Shown here piece after piece: positions 1-6,637 of a stretch of 17,575 nucleotides of DNA. Numbering within the stretch: position 1 is the stretch's first letter; the number at the start of each line of letters is the position of its first letter. The notes beneath the pieces are model-generated. The model was not told the DNA's origin, searched no databases, and saw nothing but the letters and a program-made list of their open reading frames with translations. The DNA comes from Corynebacterium sp. (GTDB lineage: Bacteria; Actinomycetota; Actinomycetes; Mycobacteriales; Mycobacteriaceae): NCBI RefSeq assembly GCF_030826625.1, contig NZ_JAPJNQ010000049.1:1-17575 (forward strand). Direction: 5' to 3'. A program made the position numbers and the translations under genes.

Positions 1-842
1 GGAGAGAAATAGCGCACGTTTTCTTCGAACAGATCGAACGCACTGGTTATCCATCGCTCACCGAACCACACACGAGGGCGCACACCTTGCGTCACCAATT
101 CTGGGGTTCGGGTATCGATGGATTGCTGGAAGACAGGAACGCGGGACTCATGCCAGAGTTTGTGCCCGGCGAAAAGCGGGGAATTCGCGCTCAGCGCGGT
201 TTGCACACCCGCGATGGCTTGCGAGGCATTCCACGCGGCCGCGAAATGGTTCGGGGAAACCTGCAGGTGTAGCTGGATCGATGTGCACGTGGATTCCGGT
301 GCGATATCTTCAAAACCGTGCTGGTATTTTTCCTGGCCTTCCAGTTCAATATGGACGAGCTCGCCACGTGATTCCAACACAGAATTCGATAGCGCCTTGT
401 AGCGGTTCTCGGAGGTCATCCAGGCTGGATCCTCTAGAAACTCCGTGGTCACGCTGGGTAGGGTGCCGATCATCGCGACTTCCGCATCAGCTTCGTTCGC
501 AGCCACGCGCACGGTGTCTAGGCGATCGTTCAGCCCGTCTTCCAGTTTTTGCAAGCCGGTGCCAGAAATCGATAGTGGAGGGTGGTTCATCTCCACGTTA
601 TAGGCGCCGATTTCCGACTGGTATTCGTCGTCAAGCGCAGCCAATACGTCGCCGTTGCATGTCTTGGGCTGCATATTCTTGTCGACGAGATTGAGCTCTA
701 GCTCTAGCCCGATGGTGCCCTGATCGATGAATTCGGCCTGTTGCAAATGGCGGTCGAAGACCTCGAGATCGTCGATCAAACGTTGGCGGTAGCGCGTGCG
801 CTGGCGCGGCGTATAAGACTCGGTACTGACTGCATCACCCAT
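1..842 (-). CDS. GCS2-family glutamate-cysteine ligase-like protein, N-terminal part (C-terminus outside window)
   Basis: The minus-strand frame is open from the ATG at 842 to the window edge (280 codons). Seen: GLELELNLVD (residues about 45-54), the Glu-rich ATP/metal strand of the GCS2 fold; NHPPL (86-90); a T-x-x-Q-x-H-x-Q segment (187-194); and ESR (232-234). Family knowledge: GCS2 enzymes join an amino acid to a glutamate gamma-carboxyl using ATP. The start MGDAV...YTPRQRTRYRQ resembles the long (about 480-500 aa) actinobacterial members annotated glutamate-cysteine ligase, not the roughly 370-aa YbdK form. The true substrate of this long subfamily is, as far as I know, not established, and actinobacteria make mycothiol rather than glutathione, so the name should not be read as proof of glutathione synthesis. 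The start is supported by a TATACT hexamer 8 nt upstream and no Shine-Dalgarno. Confidence 0.85.
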   Translation of the reverse strand, partial: MGDAVSTESYTPRQRTRYRQRLIDDLEVFDRHLQQAEFIDQGTIGLELELNLVDKNMQPKTCNGDVLAALDDEYQSEIGAYNVEMNHPPLSISGTGLQKLEDGLNDRLDTVRVAANEADAEVAMIGTLPSVTTEFLEDPAWMTSENRYKALSNSVLESRGELVHIELEGQEKYQHGFEDIAPESTCTSIQLHLQVSPNHFAAAWNASQAIAGVQTALSANSPLFAGHKLWHESRVPVFQQSIDTRTPELVTQGVRPRVWFGERWITSAFDLFEENVRYFS

Positions 843-850
843 GCTGGCCA

Positions 851-856
851 AGTATA
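851..856 (-). promoter_or_regulatory. -10 hexamer TATACT of the GCS2 gene (leaderless)
   Basis: Read on the minus strand, a perfect TATACT lies 8 nt before the ATG at 842, and no Shine-Dalgarno precedes that ATG. The transcript would begin at or within 1-2 nt of the start codon. No clear -35 is seen. Confidence 0.5.
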
Positions 857-933
857 GACCTGCGTGCGCTGGGGATTCCGACTTTTATGCAGTGCCAGGA
901 CGGGCGGAGTGGGGGGCGAGGTGGAATGGGACG

Positions 934-982
934 ACTTTATACTTCTTTATACTTTCGGCCAATTTATAAATAAGTATAAAGT
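934..982. repeat. Three-copy 10-bp motif in the ATPase promoter (operator-like)
   Basis: CTTTATACTT occurs head-to-tail at 935-944 and 945-954, and once inverted (AAGTATAAAG) at 972-981. The 11-bp arms 934-944 and 972-982 are perfectly complementary. The direct copies each contain a TATACT -10-like hexamer on the plus strand. The inverted copy overlaps TATAAA (975-980), which ends 8 nt before the ATPase ATG. The arrangement suggests an operator overlapping the promoter, possibly for autoregulation; that is inference. Confidence 0.65.
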
Positions 983-988
983 GGGGGC

Positions 989-2161
989 ATGCAGGAAAGT
1001 CCATATACCCCAAGTTCGATTGCTCGTGATCTTGTTGGGCGCGAGCACCAGCTTCGCCGTGCTCAGCTGATGTTGACATCTGTCAGTACCAATAAACTTG
1101 CAGGACAACTGCAGATTTACGTTGGCCCTCGCGGGGTCGGGAAAACATCTTTACTGCGATCAATTCAATCGGCAGCCCAGAGCCAAAGCTTTGAAACTGT
1201 GTGGGTAACAGCAGGCGACGGTGTCGTAATTGACGAATTGGTGTCAGGTATTGAAAAGGTCTTGAACAATCATGTGCGACAAGTTAGTACTGCGTTGTGG
1301 GACATGATTAAAAACATCAAAGTCAGCATTGCCGGAGTAAACGTCTCTGGTCCTGGCTCGGGTGAGCCTAAAACTGCACATACGGAGCCGTCTTCGCATT
1401 CGCTTGGTAGGCAATTGCAGGAGATTCTCGTAGCTGTGGGTAAGGACTTACAAGGAGCTGAGAAAAGTGCCGGACTTGGCATTTTCGTCGACGAGATTCA
1501 GCTTGCCGACGGCCCGAGCATCCGTGCATTAGCTTATACCTGGCAACATCTACAATCAGAAGGTTCGGAATTGCCGCTGTTTTGTTTAATGTCTGGTCTG
1601 AGCCACAGCCAAGATGTGATCACTGAATATGCGAGCTTTGGAGAACGGTTTAATTATATTAATCTCTCCAACTTGGATGAGGCTAGCTCGGCGGAAGCTC
1701 TGCGTCGGCCCGCTGAGAAAATGGGGGTGAAATGGGCGCCATCGGCATTGTTGGATGCTGTTAATAGTGTCGCTGGCTACCCATATTTTTTGCAATTAAT
1801 TGGGGAGTGTTCGTGGGAAGCTGCCGGCCTTCCAGAACCAGGTGGAGTGATTTCTCCTGAGGTGTTAGTGCAGGCAAAATCTATCTTCCACAATCGATTG
1901 CAGCAGTTTTATCGATCACGCTGGATGAAAGCCAGTGAGTCCGAGCAGGAGATCATGGCCGCTATGGCGCAGTGTGGGGATGAGCCGGTGAGGCGAGGGA
2001 GTATTGCCCAAGAACTTGGGAAACCATCGTCGGCGCTAAGCATGCAGCGTCAGAGTTTGATGGATAAAGGCTTAGTAGAAAGTACAGGATGGGGCATGAT
2101 GTCTTTTACGGCGCCTGGTTTTGGGGACTATATCCGCAAGTTGATCGGCGCCGATGAATAA
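989..2161 (+). CDS. AAA+ ATPase with C-terminal winged-helix-like region
   Basis: A 390-residue single-domain ATPase of the archaeal-type AAA (ATPase_2-like) group. Seen: the N-terminal SPYTP...LVGREHQL segment typical of these proteins; Walker A GPRGVGKT (46-53); Walker B FVDEIQ (166-171); sensor-1-like SGL (202-204); and the GYPYFLQ motif (264-270) of this ATPase branch. The last 75 residues (SESEQEIMAAMAQ... RRGSIAQELG ... QRQSLMDKGLVES) look like a winged helix, so DNA binding is plausible. The start fits the family N-terminus; only GTGGGGG precedes it, so the mRNA is probably leaderless from TATAAA at 975-980. Codons are more AT-rich than in aceE or the enoyl-CoA hydratase (TTA, TTT, AAT are common), hinting at horizontal origin. 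The biological role is unknown; relatives are often found singly in actinobacteria. No partner gene is next to it. Confidence 0.9.
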   Translation: MQESPYTPSSIARDLVGREHQLRRAQLMLTSVSTNKLAGQLQIYVGPRGVGKTSLLRSIQSAAQSQSFETVWVTAGDGVVIDELVSGIEKVLNNHVRQVSTALWDMIKNIKVSIAGVNVSGPGSGEPKTAHTEPSSHSLGRQLQEILVAVGKDLQGAEKSAGLGIFVDEIQLADGPSIRALAYTWQHLQSEGSELPLFCLMSGLSHSQDVITEYASFGERFNYINLSNLDEASSAEALRRPAEKMGVKWAPSALLDAVNSVAGYPYFLQLIGECSWEAAGLPEPGGVISPEVLVQAKSIFHNRLQQFYRSRWMKASESEQEIMAAMAQCGDEPVRRGSIAQELGKPSSALSMQRQSLMDKGLVESTGWGMMSFTAPGFGDYIRKLIGADE

Positions 2162-2188
2162 AAGCTGCCCAAAGTAGGTTAACAGTTG

Positions 2189-2340
2189 CTATACCCGCAT
2201 CCCGGCAACATAAGTGGCCTGCGCTAGGTGCGCGATGGCGTCGTCAAGCGCCAGGGCAGCCCGGCACTAAGGCCGGGTAGCGCGGTGAGCACGTCTTTCG
2301 GGCGGGCTGCGAAGTCAAGAAGTACGTCGATTCCGTTCAT
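2189..2340 (-). pseudogene. Deletion remnant of a DinB/DUF664-like gene
   Basis: From the ATG at 2340 the reading begins MNGIDVLLDFAARPKDVLTA and continues LPGLSAG, like the N-terminus of actinobacterial DinB-fold proteins (four-helix bundle, thiol-dependent enzymes). After about 30 codons the frame shifts. The next frame reads LDDAIAHLAQATYVAGMRV and stops at 2189, resembling the C-terminus of the same family. The middle, roughly 100 residues in an intact member, is missing. The start still has TACGAT 7 nt upstream, a leaderless promoter. The family assignment rests on my memory of short end motifs and is moderately sure; that the reading frame is broken is directly visible. Confidence 0.5.
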
Positions 2341-2347
2341 GCGCCCC

Positions 2348-2353
2348 ATCGTA
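2348..2353 (-). promoter_or_regulatory. -10 hexamer TACGAT before the DinB-like remnant
   Basis: On the minus strand TACGAT lies 7 nt from the ATG at 2340, the spacing seen for other leaderless genes in this window. It suggests that the remnant was once an ordinary transcribed gene. Confidence 0.35.
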
Positions 2354-2464
2354 GTTCTCGCTAGTTATCGTGGCGGAACCTCTTGGCCACGCATGCGGCG
2401 TAATGATTAAGCACTGTGGTGTGCGGAACTGAACTAACGGCAAACGAAGATTAGGATATGAAGC

Positions 2465-2659
2465 ATGAAGATGATCCGCAAAATTCTCGACGACGTGACG
2501 AAGATTCACACGTTGCAAACTCCGCGGGTGGAGCAGGCAGCTCGCGAGATGCACTTGAGGTCAGCGACCAGAACTCAGCGCGCCTTCGGCCGAGTCGGGG
2601 GACGGATCAATTACCAGATGAGCAGGTACTCACAGGAACTGGAAGATTCGCGGCGGTAG
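2465..2659 (+). CDS. Small basic hypothetical protein (64 aa)
   Basis: The ORF MKMIRKILDDVTK... is 64 residues long and rich in Arg, Gln and Thr, with no Cys. It has no signal peptide or membrane segment, and most of it could be helical. AGGA at 2453-2456 lies 8 nt before this ATG, a reasonable ribosome-binding site, and favours it over the overlapping ATG at 2458 in another frame. It ends 33 bp before the convergent citrate transporter gene. I do not recognise a family. It could be a real small gene, a truncated one, or chance. Confidence 0.4.
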   Translation: MKMIRKILDDVTKIHTLQTPRVEQAAREMHLRSATRTQRAFGRVGGRINYQMSRYSQELEDSRR

Positions 2660-2692
2660 CTTTCCACACCAGCAGACATACCGGAATCACCC

Positions 2693-4057
2693 CTATGCCA
2701 GCAATCCCGTAGCAAAGGCAATGCCGACGATGATCATCGAGAACACCCAGGCGATCGGGAAGGCCAGCTTCAGGTAGCGGCCCATCTGCGCGTTCGCCAG
2801 GCCGAGCGCCAACCACAGTGCAGGGGAGAATGGCGAAACGAAGGTGCCAATCACGTTGCCCAAAATCAGCGCGCTGGCGGCACCTAAGCCGGAGATGTCG
2901 TAGGCGGCGACGGTTTCCTGCACGATTGGCAGAACAGAGAAATAATAAGCGTCGGTCGACGTCAGCAAGTCCAACGGCACACCCAGCATGCCGACGGCTA
3001 CGTGCAGGTACGGCCCGGCAGCTTCCGGCAGCACACTGATCAGTGACAGTGCAATCGCTTCCAACATGCCGGTTTCGTTCAGCACACCCAGGAACATTGC
3101 GGCCGCGATAATGATTCCGGCCATCGACAGCGCGTTTGGTGCATGGCGTTTCAGCGCATTGGCCTGCTCGCTCTGCGAAGTGAAATTGATGATGAGCGCC
3201 AGCGTCGCGGCGATCAAGAAGGTGGGCGCCGGTGGTAACAGCCCAGCGAGCAACACCACCAGTGCAGCCAGCACGACGACCACATTTAATACTGTCGGTA
3301 CGGTGCCGGAGCGGAATTGGTAGCCCTGCTTTTCTTGCTCTTCGCGCTGTTTTTGTTCGAAATCGTCGGCAATAGCATTCACGTCGACGTCGTCAGTGGC
3401 GGGCAACTTACCGGCAGCCTGCAGCGCAGCAATCCGTCGCTTTTCGCGCACACCCAGCGCAAAGGCGACCAGAATGACGAAAACCAGCGCCAGGCCTTGC
3501 ATCGGGATCAGATGCATCCATACGGTGTTGGTGTCCTGCGAAATCACCGCACCCGCGCGACCCAACGGGCCACCCCAGGGCACCATGTTCATCACCGACG
3601 CCGCCAGTGCGACGATCGTCAGCAGCACATACCGCGACATGTGCAACGCCTGGTACAGCGGCAGCAGCGCAGGAATCGTTAACAGGAACGTCGTCGAACC
3701 AGAACCATCCAGGTGCGCGACCACACCAATCAGGCCCGTGCCGACGGCGACAGCCACCACGTTTCCGCGTGTGGTTTTGATCAGCGTGCGGATGATCGGA
3801 GTGAACAGCCCGACGTCTTGCAGGATGCCGAAGAAGATGATCGCGAAGATGAACATCACGACGACCTTCATCACCGAGCTCAGGCCCTCTTCGAAAAACG
3901 TCGCGAGATCTTCCAAGCCATAGCCGGTGATGAATGCGCCGATGACCGGCACTAGTGTCATAGGAATCAGAGGGTGTGTTTTACCGCGGATCAAAATGCC
4001 GACGGTGGTACCCACAATGAGCAGACCCATCAGGGTTAAACCGAGTTCTGTTTGCAT
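2693..4057 (-). CDS. CitMHS-family citrate/metal or citrate/H+ symporter
   Basis: A 454-residue polytopic membrane protein that imports citrate, usually as a divalent-metal complex with protons, to feed the TCA cycle. Seen: about a dozen hydrophobic segments; N-terminus MQTELGLTLMGLLIVGTTVG; a conserved VAHLDGSGSTTFLLTIPALLPL-like segment after about residue 115 and MVPWGGPLGRAG shortly after, both characteristic of CitMHS (TC 2.A.11); a charged cytoplasmic loop (about 205-245, KRRIAAL...DFEQKQREEQEKQ); and C-terminal VSPFSPALWLALGLA. Length is normal for the family. The frame extends upstream to an ATG at 4099, but 4057 is preferred because the product then starts at the family N-terminus and TAATCT lies exactly 7 nt upstream. 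Metal preference cannot be read from the sequence. No two-component citrate sensor is adjacent. Confidence 0.9.
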   Translation of the reverse strand: MQTELGLTLMGLLIVGTTVGILIRGKTHPLIPMTLVPVIGAFITGYGLEDLATFFEEGLSSVMKVVVMFIFAIIFFGILQDVGLFTPIIRTLIKTTRGNVVAVAVGTGLIGVVAHLDGSGSTTFLLTIPALLPLYQALHMSRYVLLTIVALAASVMNMVPWGGPLGRAGAVISQDTNTVWMHLIPMQGLALVFVILVAFALGVREKRRIAALQAAGKLPATDDVDVNAIADDFEQKQREEQEKQGYQFRSGTVPTVLNVVVVLAALVVLLAGLLPPAPTFLIAATLALIINFTSQSEQANALKRHAPNALSMAGIIIAAAMFLGVLNETGMLEAIALSLISVLPEAAGPYLHVAVGMLGVPLDLLTSTDAYYFSVLPIVQETVAAYDISGLGAASALILGNVIGTFVSPFSPALWLALGLANAQMGRYLKLAFPIAWVFSMIIVGIAFATGLLA

Positions 4058-4064
4058 ACGCAAC

Positions 4065-4070
4065 AGATTA
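4065..4070 (-). promoter_or_regulatory. -10 hexamer TAATCT of the citrate transporter (leaderless)
   Basis: On the minus strand TAATCT is followed by 7 nt and then ATG 4057, with no Shine-Dalgarno. This supports the choice of start codon. Confidence 0.5.
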
Positions 4071-4198
4071 GCGGGGCTGAAGTTCACATCACATTTCACG
4101 GACAGGAAAGATTCATGTCAGCTGCGCAAGACTAAAATCGATAGTGAATTCGTATCTATTGCAGTGCATGTGATGCTTTAGCAGAATGAAGGCAACAT

Positions 4199-4243
4199 GA
4201 CCGGTTCCGCTGCCCACTTTGATGTGGGAGTCCAGGGCCGGTC
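4199..4243. other. Hairpin, two-tier, in the 4100-4405 gap
   Basis: GACCGG (4199-4204) pairs with CCGGTC (4238-4243), and inside it CCCAC (4213-4217) pairs with GTGGG (4224-4228) around a TTTGAT loop. TTTGTC follows on the plus strand, weakly terminator-like. No gene ends just upstream on that strand, so it may be a structured RNA element or a regulatory site. Confidence 0.4.
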
Positions 4244-4274
4244 TTTGTCATAGGCAGGAGCTAGGGGTGGAGCG

Positions 4275-4312
4275 GGCCTGCCCCCGACGTGTCCACTTTC
4301 CGGGGGCAGGCC
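4275..4312. other. Strong 12-bp GC-rich hairpin upstream of the hydrolase-OsmC gene
   Basis: GGCCTGCCCCCG (4275-4286) and CGGGGGCAGGCC (4301-4312) form a perfect 12-bp stem with a 14-nt loop. No T-run follows on either side. It ends about 80 bp before the -10 of the next gene. It may insulate that promoter from upstream read-through. The rest of 4100-4405 shows no gene. Confidence 0.55.
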
Positions 4313-4393
4313 TAGAGCTGGGTCGATGCCGTCGTTGGCGTTGGATCAGTTTGGTGTGACGGGATAGACCACGAGATCGTCGTCGCACCGGAG

Positions 4394-4399
4394 TAGTCT
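4394..4399 (+). promoter_or_regulatory. -10 hexamer TAGTCT of the hydrolase-OsmC gene (leaderless)
   Basis: TAGTCT ends 6 nt before ATG 4406 and no Shine-Dalgarno is present, so the mRNA probably starts at the start codon. Confidence 0.5.
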
Positions 4400-4405
4400 G
4401 GCGCT

Positions 4406-5617
4406 ATGACTCAACGGCAAAAACTCACTTTCGACGGTCACCGTGGCAACGAATTGGCGGCGCGGCTGGATAGCCCCGCCAACCCGCGCGCTTATGCCGT
4501 GCTGGCGCACTGTTTTACCTGCTCGAAGGATTCCCCGGCTACCTCACGCATTGCCAAACAGCTGGTCAAAGATGGCATTGCGGTGTTGCGGATTGATTTC
4601 GAGGGTCTGGGGCATTCCGAAGGCAATTTCGAGGATTCTACGTTCTCGGGCGACGCCCAGGACATCGTTGCCGCCGCCGAGTGGTTGGAGGAAAACTACC
4701 AGGCCCCGCAGTTGCTGATTGGTCATTCGCTCGGTGGTGCGGCGGTGTTGGCTGCCGCAGCTGATATTGATTCGTTGCGTGCGGTGGTCACCATCGCCGC
4801 GCCATACGATCCGGAGCACGTCACCGGGCTGTTTGCGGGCGCGCTTGATGAGATCGCCGAGGATGGTTCGGCCTCGGTAAAGATCGGCGGCAAGACGGTG
4901 TGCGTGGGGCAGGGGCTTGTCGACGACCTGCGCGGGTTCAACCAAAAAGAACGCATCGCCGCGATCGATGTGCCGTTGCTGATCATGCATTCGAATGCGG
5001 ATGAGTTGGTGGATATTCACAATGCGCAGGGGATTTATCGCGCGGCACGCACCGTGAAGTCGTTCATCATGCTCGATGGTGTGGACCACTTGCTGCACCG
5101 CAACAAACAGGCCCAGCATGCCGCGCAGATGTTGGTTGGCTGGGCAGCGCCATACCTGCCGGAGGTCGCCGACGTTGATGGCGACGATTGCGCTGACGAG
5201 CGATGCCGTTATACCGAAGAAGGCGTTGTTGAAGCACGATTGACTGGGGATGGTGATTTCGCCACCGAGCTTCGCGCCGGAAATCATCGTTGGATCGCAG
5301 ACGAGCCGACGAGTGTGCCGGGCGCGAAAAACACTGGCCCGAACCCGTATGACATGTTGCAAGCGTCGCTGGCTACGTGCACCGCGATGACGATGGGCAT
5401 GTATGCTCGCCGCAAGAAGTGGGACATGGGTGATACTAAAGTCACCGTGACCCACGAGCGCGACAAGCAAGGCGTGACGACGTTTACCCGCGTGCTGCAT
5501 TTCGACCCTGCGCTGAGCGATGAGCAGCAGGAGAAGCTGACTGCAATTTCCGAGAAATGCCCAGTGCACAAGACGTTGCATGGTGAGATCCATATTGCGA
5601 CGGAAACCAGCGAGTAG
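4406..5617 (+). CDS. Bifunctional alpha/beta hydrolase - OsmC family protein
   Basis: A 403-residue fusion. Residues about 1-250 form an alpha/beta hydrolase with nucleophile elbow GHSLGG (106-111, Ser108), a candidate acid Asp199 in HSNADELVD and a candidate base His228 in GVDHLL. Residues about 265-400 form an OsmC/Ohr-fold domain with the two conserved cysteines, Cys325 (SLATCTAM) and Cys385 (EKCPVHK). OsmC proteins reduce organic hydroperoxides through these thiols. The hydrolase could supply or clear an ester or acyl substrate, but its substrate is unknown. The linker around 251-265 (EVADVDGDDCADE) is acidic. Such fusions are known in bacteria. The gene stands alone: leaderless start, then a 104-bp gap to the next gene. 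There is no sign of truncation in either domain. Confidence 0.92.
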   Translation: MTQRQKLTFDGHRGNELAARLDSPANPRAYAVLAHCFTCSKDSPATSRIAKQLVKDGIAVLRIDFEGLGHSEGNFEDSTFSGDAQDIVAAAEWLEENYQAPQLLIGHSLGGAAVLAAAADIDSLRAVVTIAAPYDPEHVTGLFAGALDEIAEDGSASVKIGGKTVCVGQGLVDDLRGFNQKERIAAIDVPLLIMHSNADELVDIHNAQGIYRAARTVKSFIMLDGVDHLLHRNKQAQHAAQMLVGWAAPYLPEVADVDGDDCADERCRYTEEGVVEARLTGDGDFATELRAGNHRWIADEPTSVPGAKNTGPNPYDMLQASLATCTAMTMGMYARRKKWDMGDTKVTVTHERDKQGVTTFTRVLHFDPALSDEQQEKLTAISEKCPVHKTLHGEIHIATETSE

Positions 5618-5642
5618 CCTTCAACGGCAGAGCCATATTGAA

Positions 5643-5686
5643 AAGCTAGCTAACCTGGCATACAGATGCGTGGCTCAAGCTAGTTA
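5643..5686. repeat. Direct repeat AAGCTAGYTA upstream of the enoyl-CoA hydratase
   Basis: AAGCTAGCTA (5643-5652) and AAGCTAGTTA (5677-5686) differ by one base and start 34 bp apart, in the short region before the enoyl-CoA hydratase. They could be a regulator binding pair. The first copy contains the palindrome AGCTAGCT. Chance is not excluded. Confidence 0.3.
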
Positions 5687-5721
5687 CACGCACGATCACG
5701 TTTCACAAGGAGGAGATCCTC

Positions 5722-6543
5722 ATGGCTACAAACAACGATTCCACTGCACATAACGACATCACTGCAAGCAACAACTTTGAGACCATTCAGACGGAGACCC
5801 GCGGCCGAGTAGGCATCATTACGCTGGACCGCCCGAAAGCACTGAACGCTTTGAATCAGCAGCTCATGCTCGAGATCATTTCCGCAGCACAAGCGTTCGA
5901 CGGCGACGACGGCATCGGTTGCATCGTGCTCACCGGATCCGAAAAAGCCTTCGCAGCCGGCGCTGATATCAAAGAAATGGCGAACAAATCTGCCACTGAC
6001 ATGTACATGTCGGATTGGTTTTCCGAATGGGAGCAGCTGACGAAGGTGCGCACACCGTTGATCGCGGCCGTGAATGGTTATGCCTTGGGTGGTGGCTGCG
6101 AGCTGGCCATGATGTGCGATTTCATTATCGCCGGGGACAAGGCAAAATTCGGCCAGCCAGAAATCAACCTGGGTGTCCTGCCAGGCATGGGTGGTACGCA
6201 ACGGTTGACCCGCGCCGTCGGCAAGGCGAAGGCGATGGAAATGTGCCTGACTGGCCGCATGATGGACGCAGATGAAGCAGAGCGCTCGGGTTTGGTTGCC
6301 CGCGTTGTCGAGGCAGACAAGCTTGTCGACGAAGCCGTGTCCGTTGCCGAGACCATTGCGAATAAGTCGCTGGTGGCCACAACGATGGTGACAGAAGCCG
6401 TTGATGCAGCATATGAAACCACCCTGCGTCAGGGGCTGCTGCAGGAACGGCGTTTGTTCCATTCTGCTTTTGCTTCGGAAGATCAAAAAGAAGGAATGGA
6501 CGCCTTCGCCAACAAGCGCGATCCGGAGTTCAAGCACCGCTAA
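5722..6543 (+). CDS. Enoyl-CoA hydratase (crotonase family)
   Basis: A 273-residue crotonase that hydrates trans-2-enoyl-CoA to 3-hydroxyacyl-CoA in beta-oxidation. Seen: FAAGADIKEM (77-86), the first oxyanion-hole segment and CoA-contacting loop; GYALGGGCELAMMCD (119-133) with Glu127; and PEINLGVLPGMGGTQRL (146-162) with Glu147. The two glutamates are 20 residues apart, as in classical hydratases (mitochondrial Glu144/Glu164), so this is likely a true hydratase rather than an isomerase or inactive homologue. The N-terminal 25 residues (MATNNDSTAHNDITASNN) are polar and longer than usual. Unlike its neighbours the gene has a very strong ribosome-binding site, AAGGAGGAG at 5707-5715, 6 nt before the ATG. 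It has no acyl-CoA dehydrogenase or thiolase neighbour, so its physiological substrate is open. Confidence 0.93.
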   Translation: MATNNDSTAHNDITASNNFETIQTETRGRVGIITLDRPKALNALNQQLMLEIISAAQAFDGDDGIGCIVLTGSEKAFAAGADIKEMANKSATDMYMSDWFSEWEQLTKVRTPLIAAVNGYALGGGCELAMMCDFIIAGDKAKFGQPEINLGVLPGMGGTQRLTRAVGKAKAMEMCLTGRMMDADEAERSGLVARVVEADKLVDEAVSVAETIANKSLVATTMVTEAVDAAYETTLRQGLLQERRLFHSAFASEDQKEGMDAFANKRDPEFKHR

Positions 6544-6607
6544 ACCTCGTGCAATACGCATTCGGGGTGCCAGGACAGTGTCGGGACATGAGCATCGCCG
6601 CTTACCG

Positions 6608-6625
6608 AAGGGCCTTTCGGCCTTT
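6608..6625 (+). terminator. Short terminator-like hairpin after the enoyl-CoA hydratase
   Basis: AAGGGCC (6608-6614), TTTC loop, GGCCTTT (6619-6625): a 7-bp stem with one G-T pair and a short T tail. It directly abuts the -10 of the next gene, so termination and re-initiation are packed within about 30 bp. Confidence 0.5.
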
Positions 6626-6630
6626 ACACT
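6625..6630 (+). promoter_or_regulatory. -10 hexamer TACACT of the serine hydrolase (leaderless)
   Basis: TACACT lies exactly 7 nt upstream of ATG 6638 and no Shine-Dalgarno is present. This decides the start: the frame itself stays open far upstream into the hydratase gene. Confidence 0.5.
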
Positions 6631-6637
6631 GGTGAGC

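Noticed and set aside
118..694. Overlapping plus-strand open frames at the window start
   Set aside because: Antisense to the GCS2 gene, whose translation matches its family over the whole 280 codons.
4058..4099. N-terminal extension of the citrate transporter to the ATG at 4099
   Set aside because: No ribosome-binding site or -10 at the usual spacing, and the extra residues do not resemble the family; 4057 has TAATCT 7 nt upstream.
4080..4100. GlxR/CRP-like half site (TCACA) upstream of the citrate transporter
   Set aside because: Only one half of TGTGA-N6-TCACA is present; the second half does not fit.
4544..5593. 349-codon minus-strand open frame
   Set aside because: Antisense shadow of the hydrolase-OsmC gene; basic, motif-free product.
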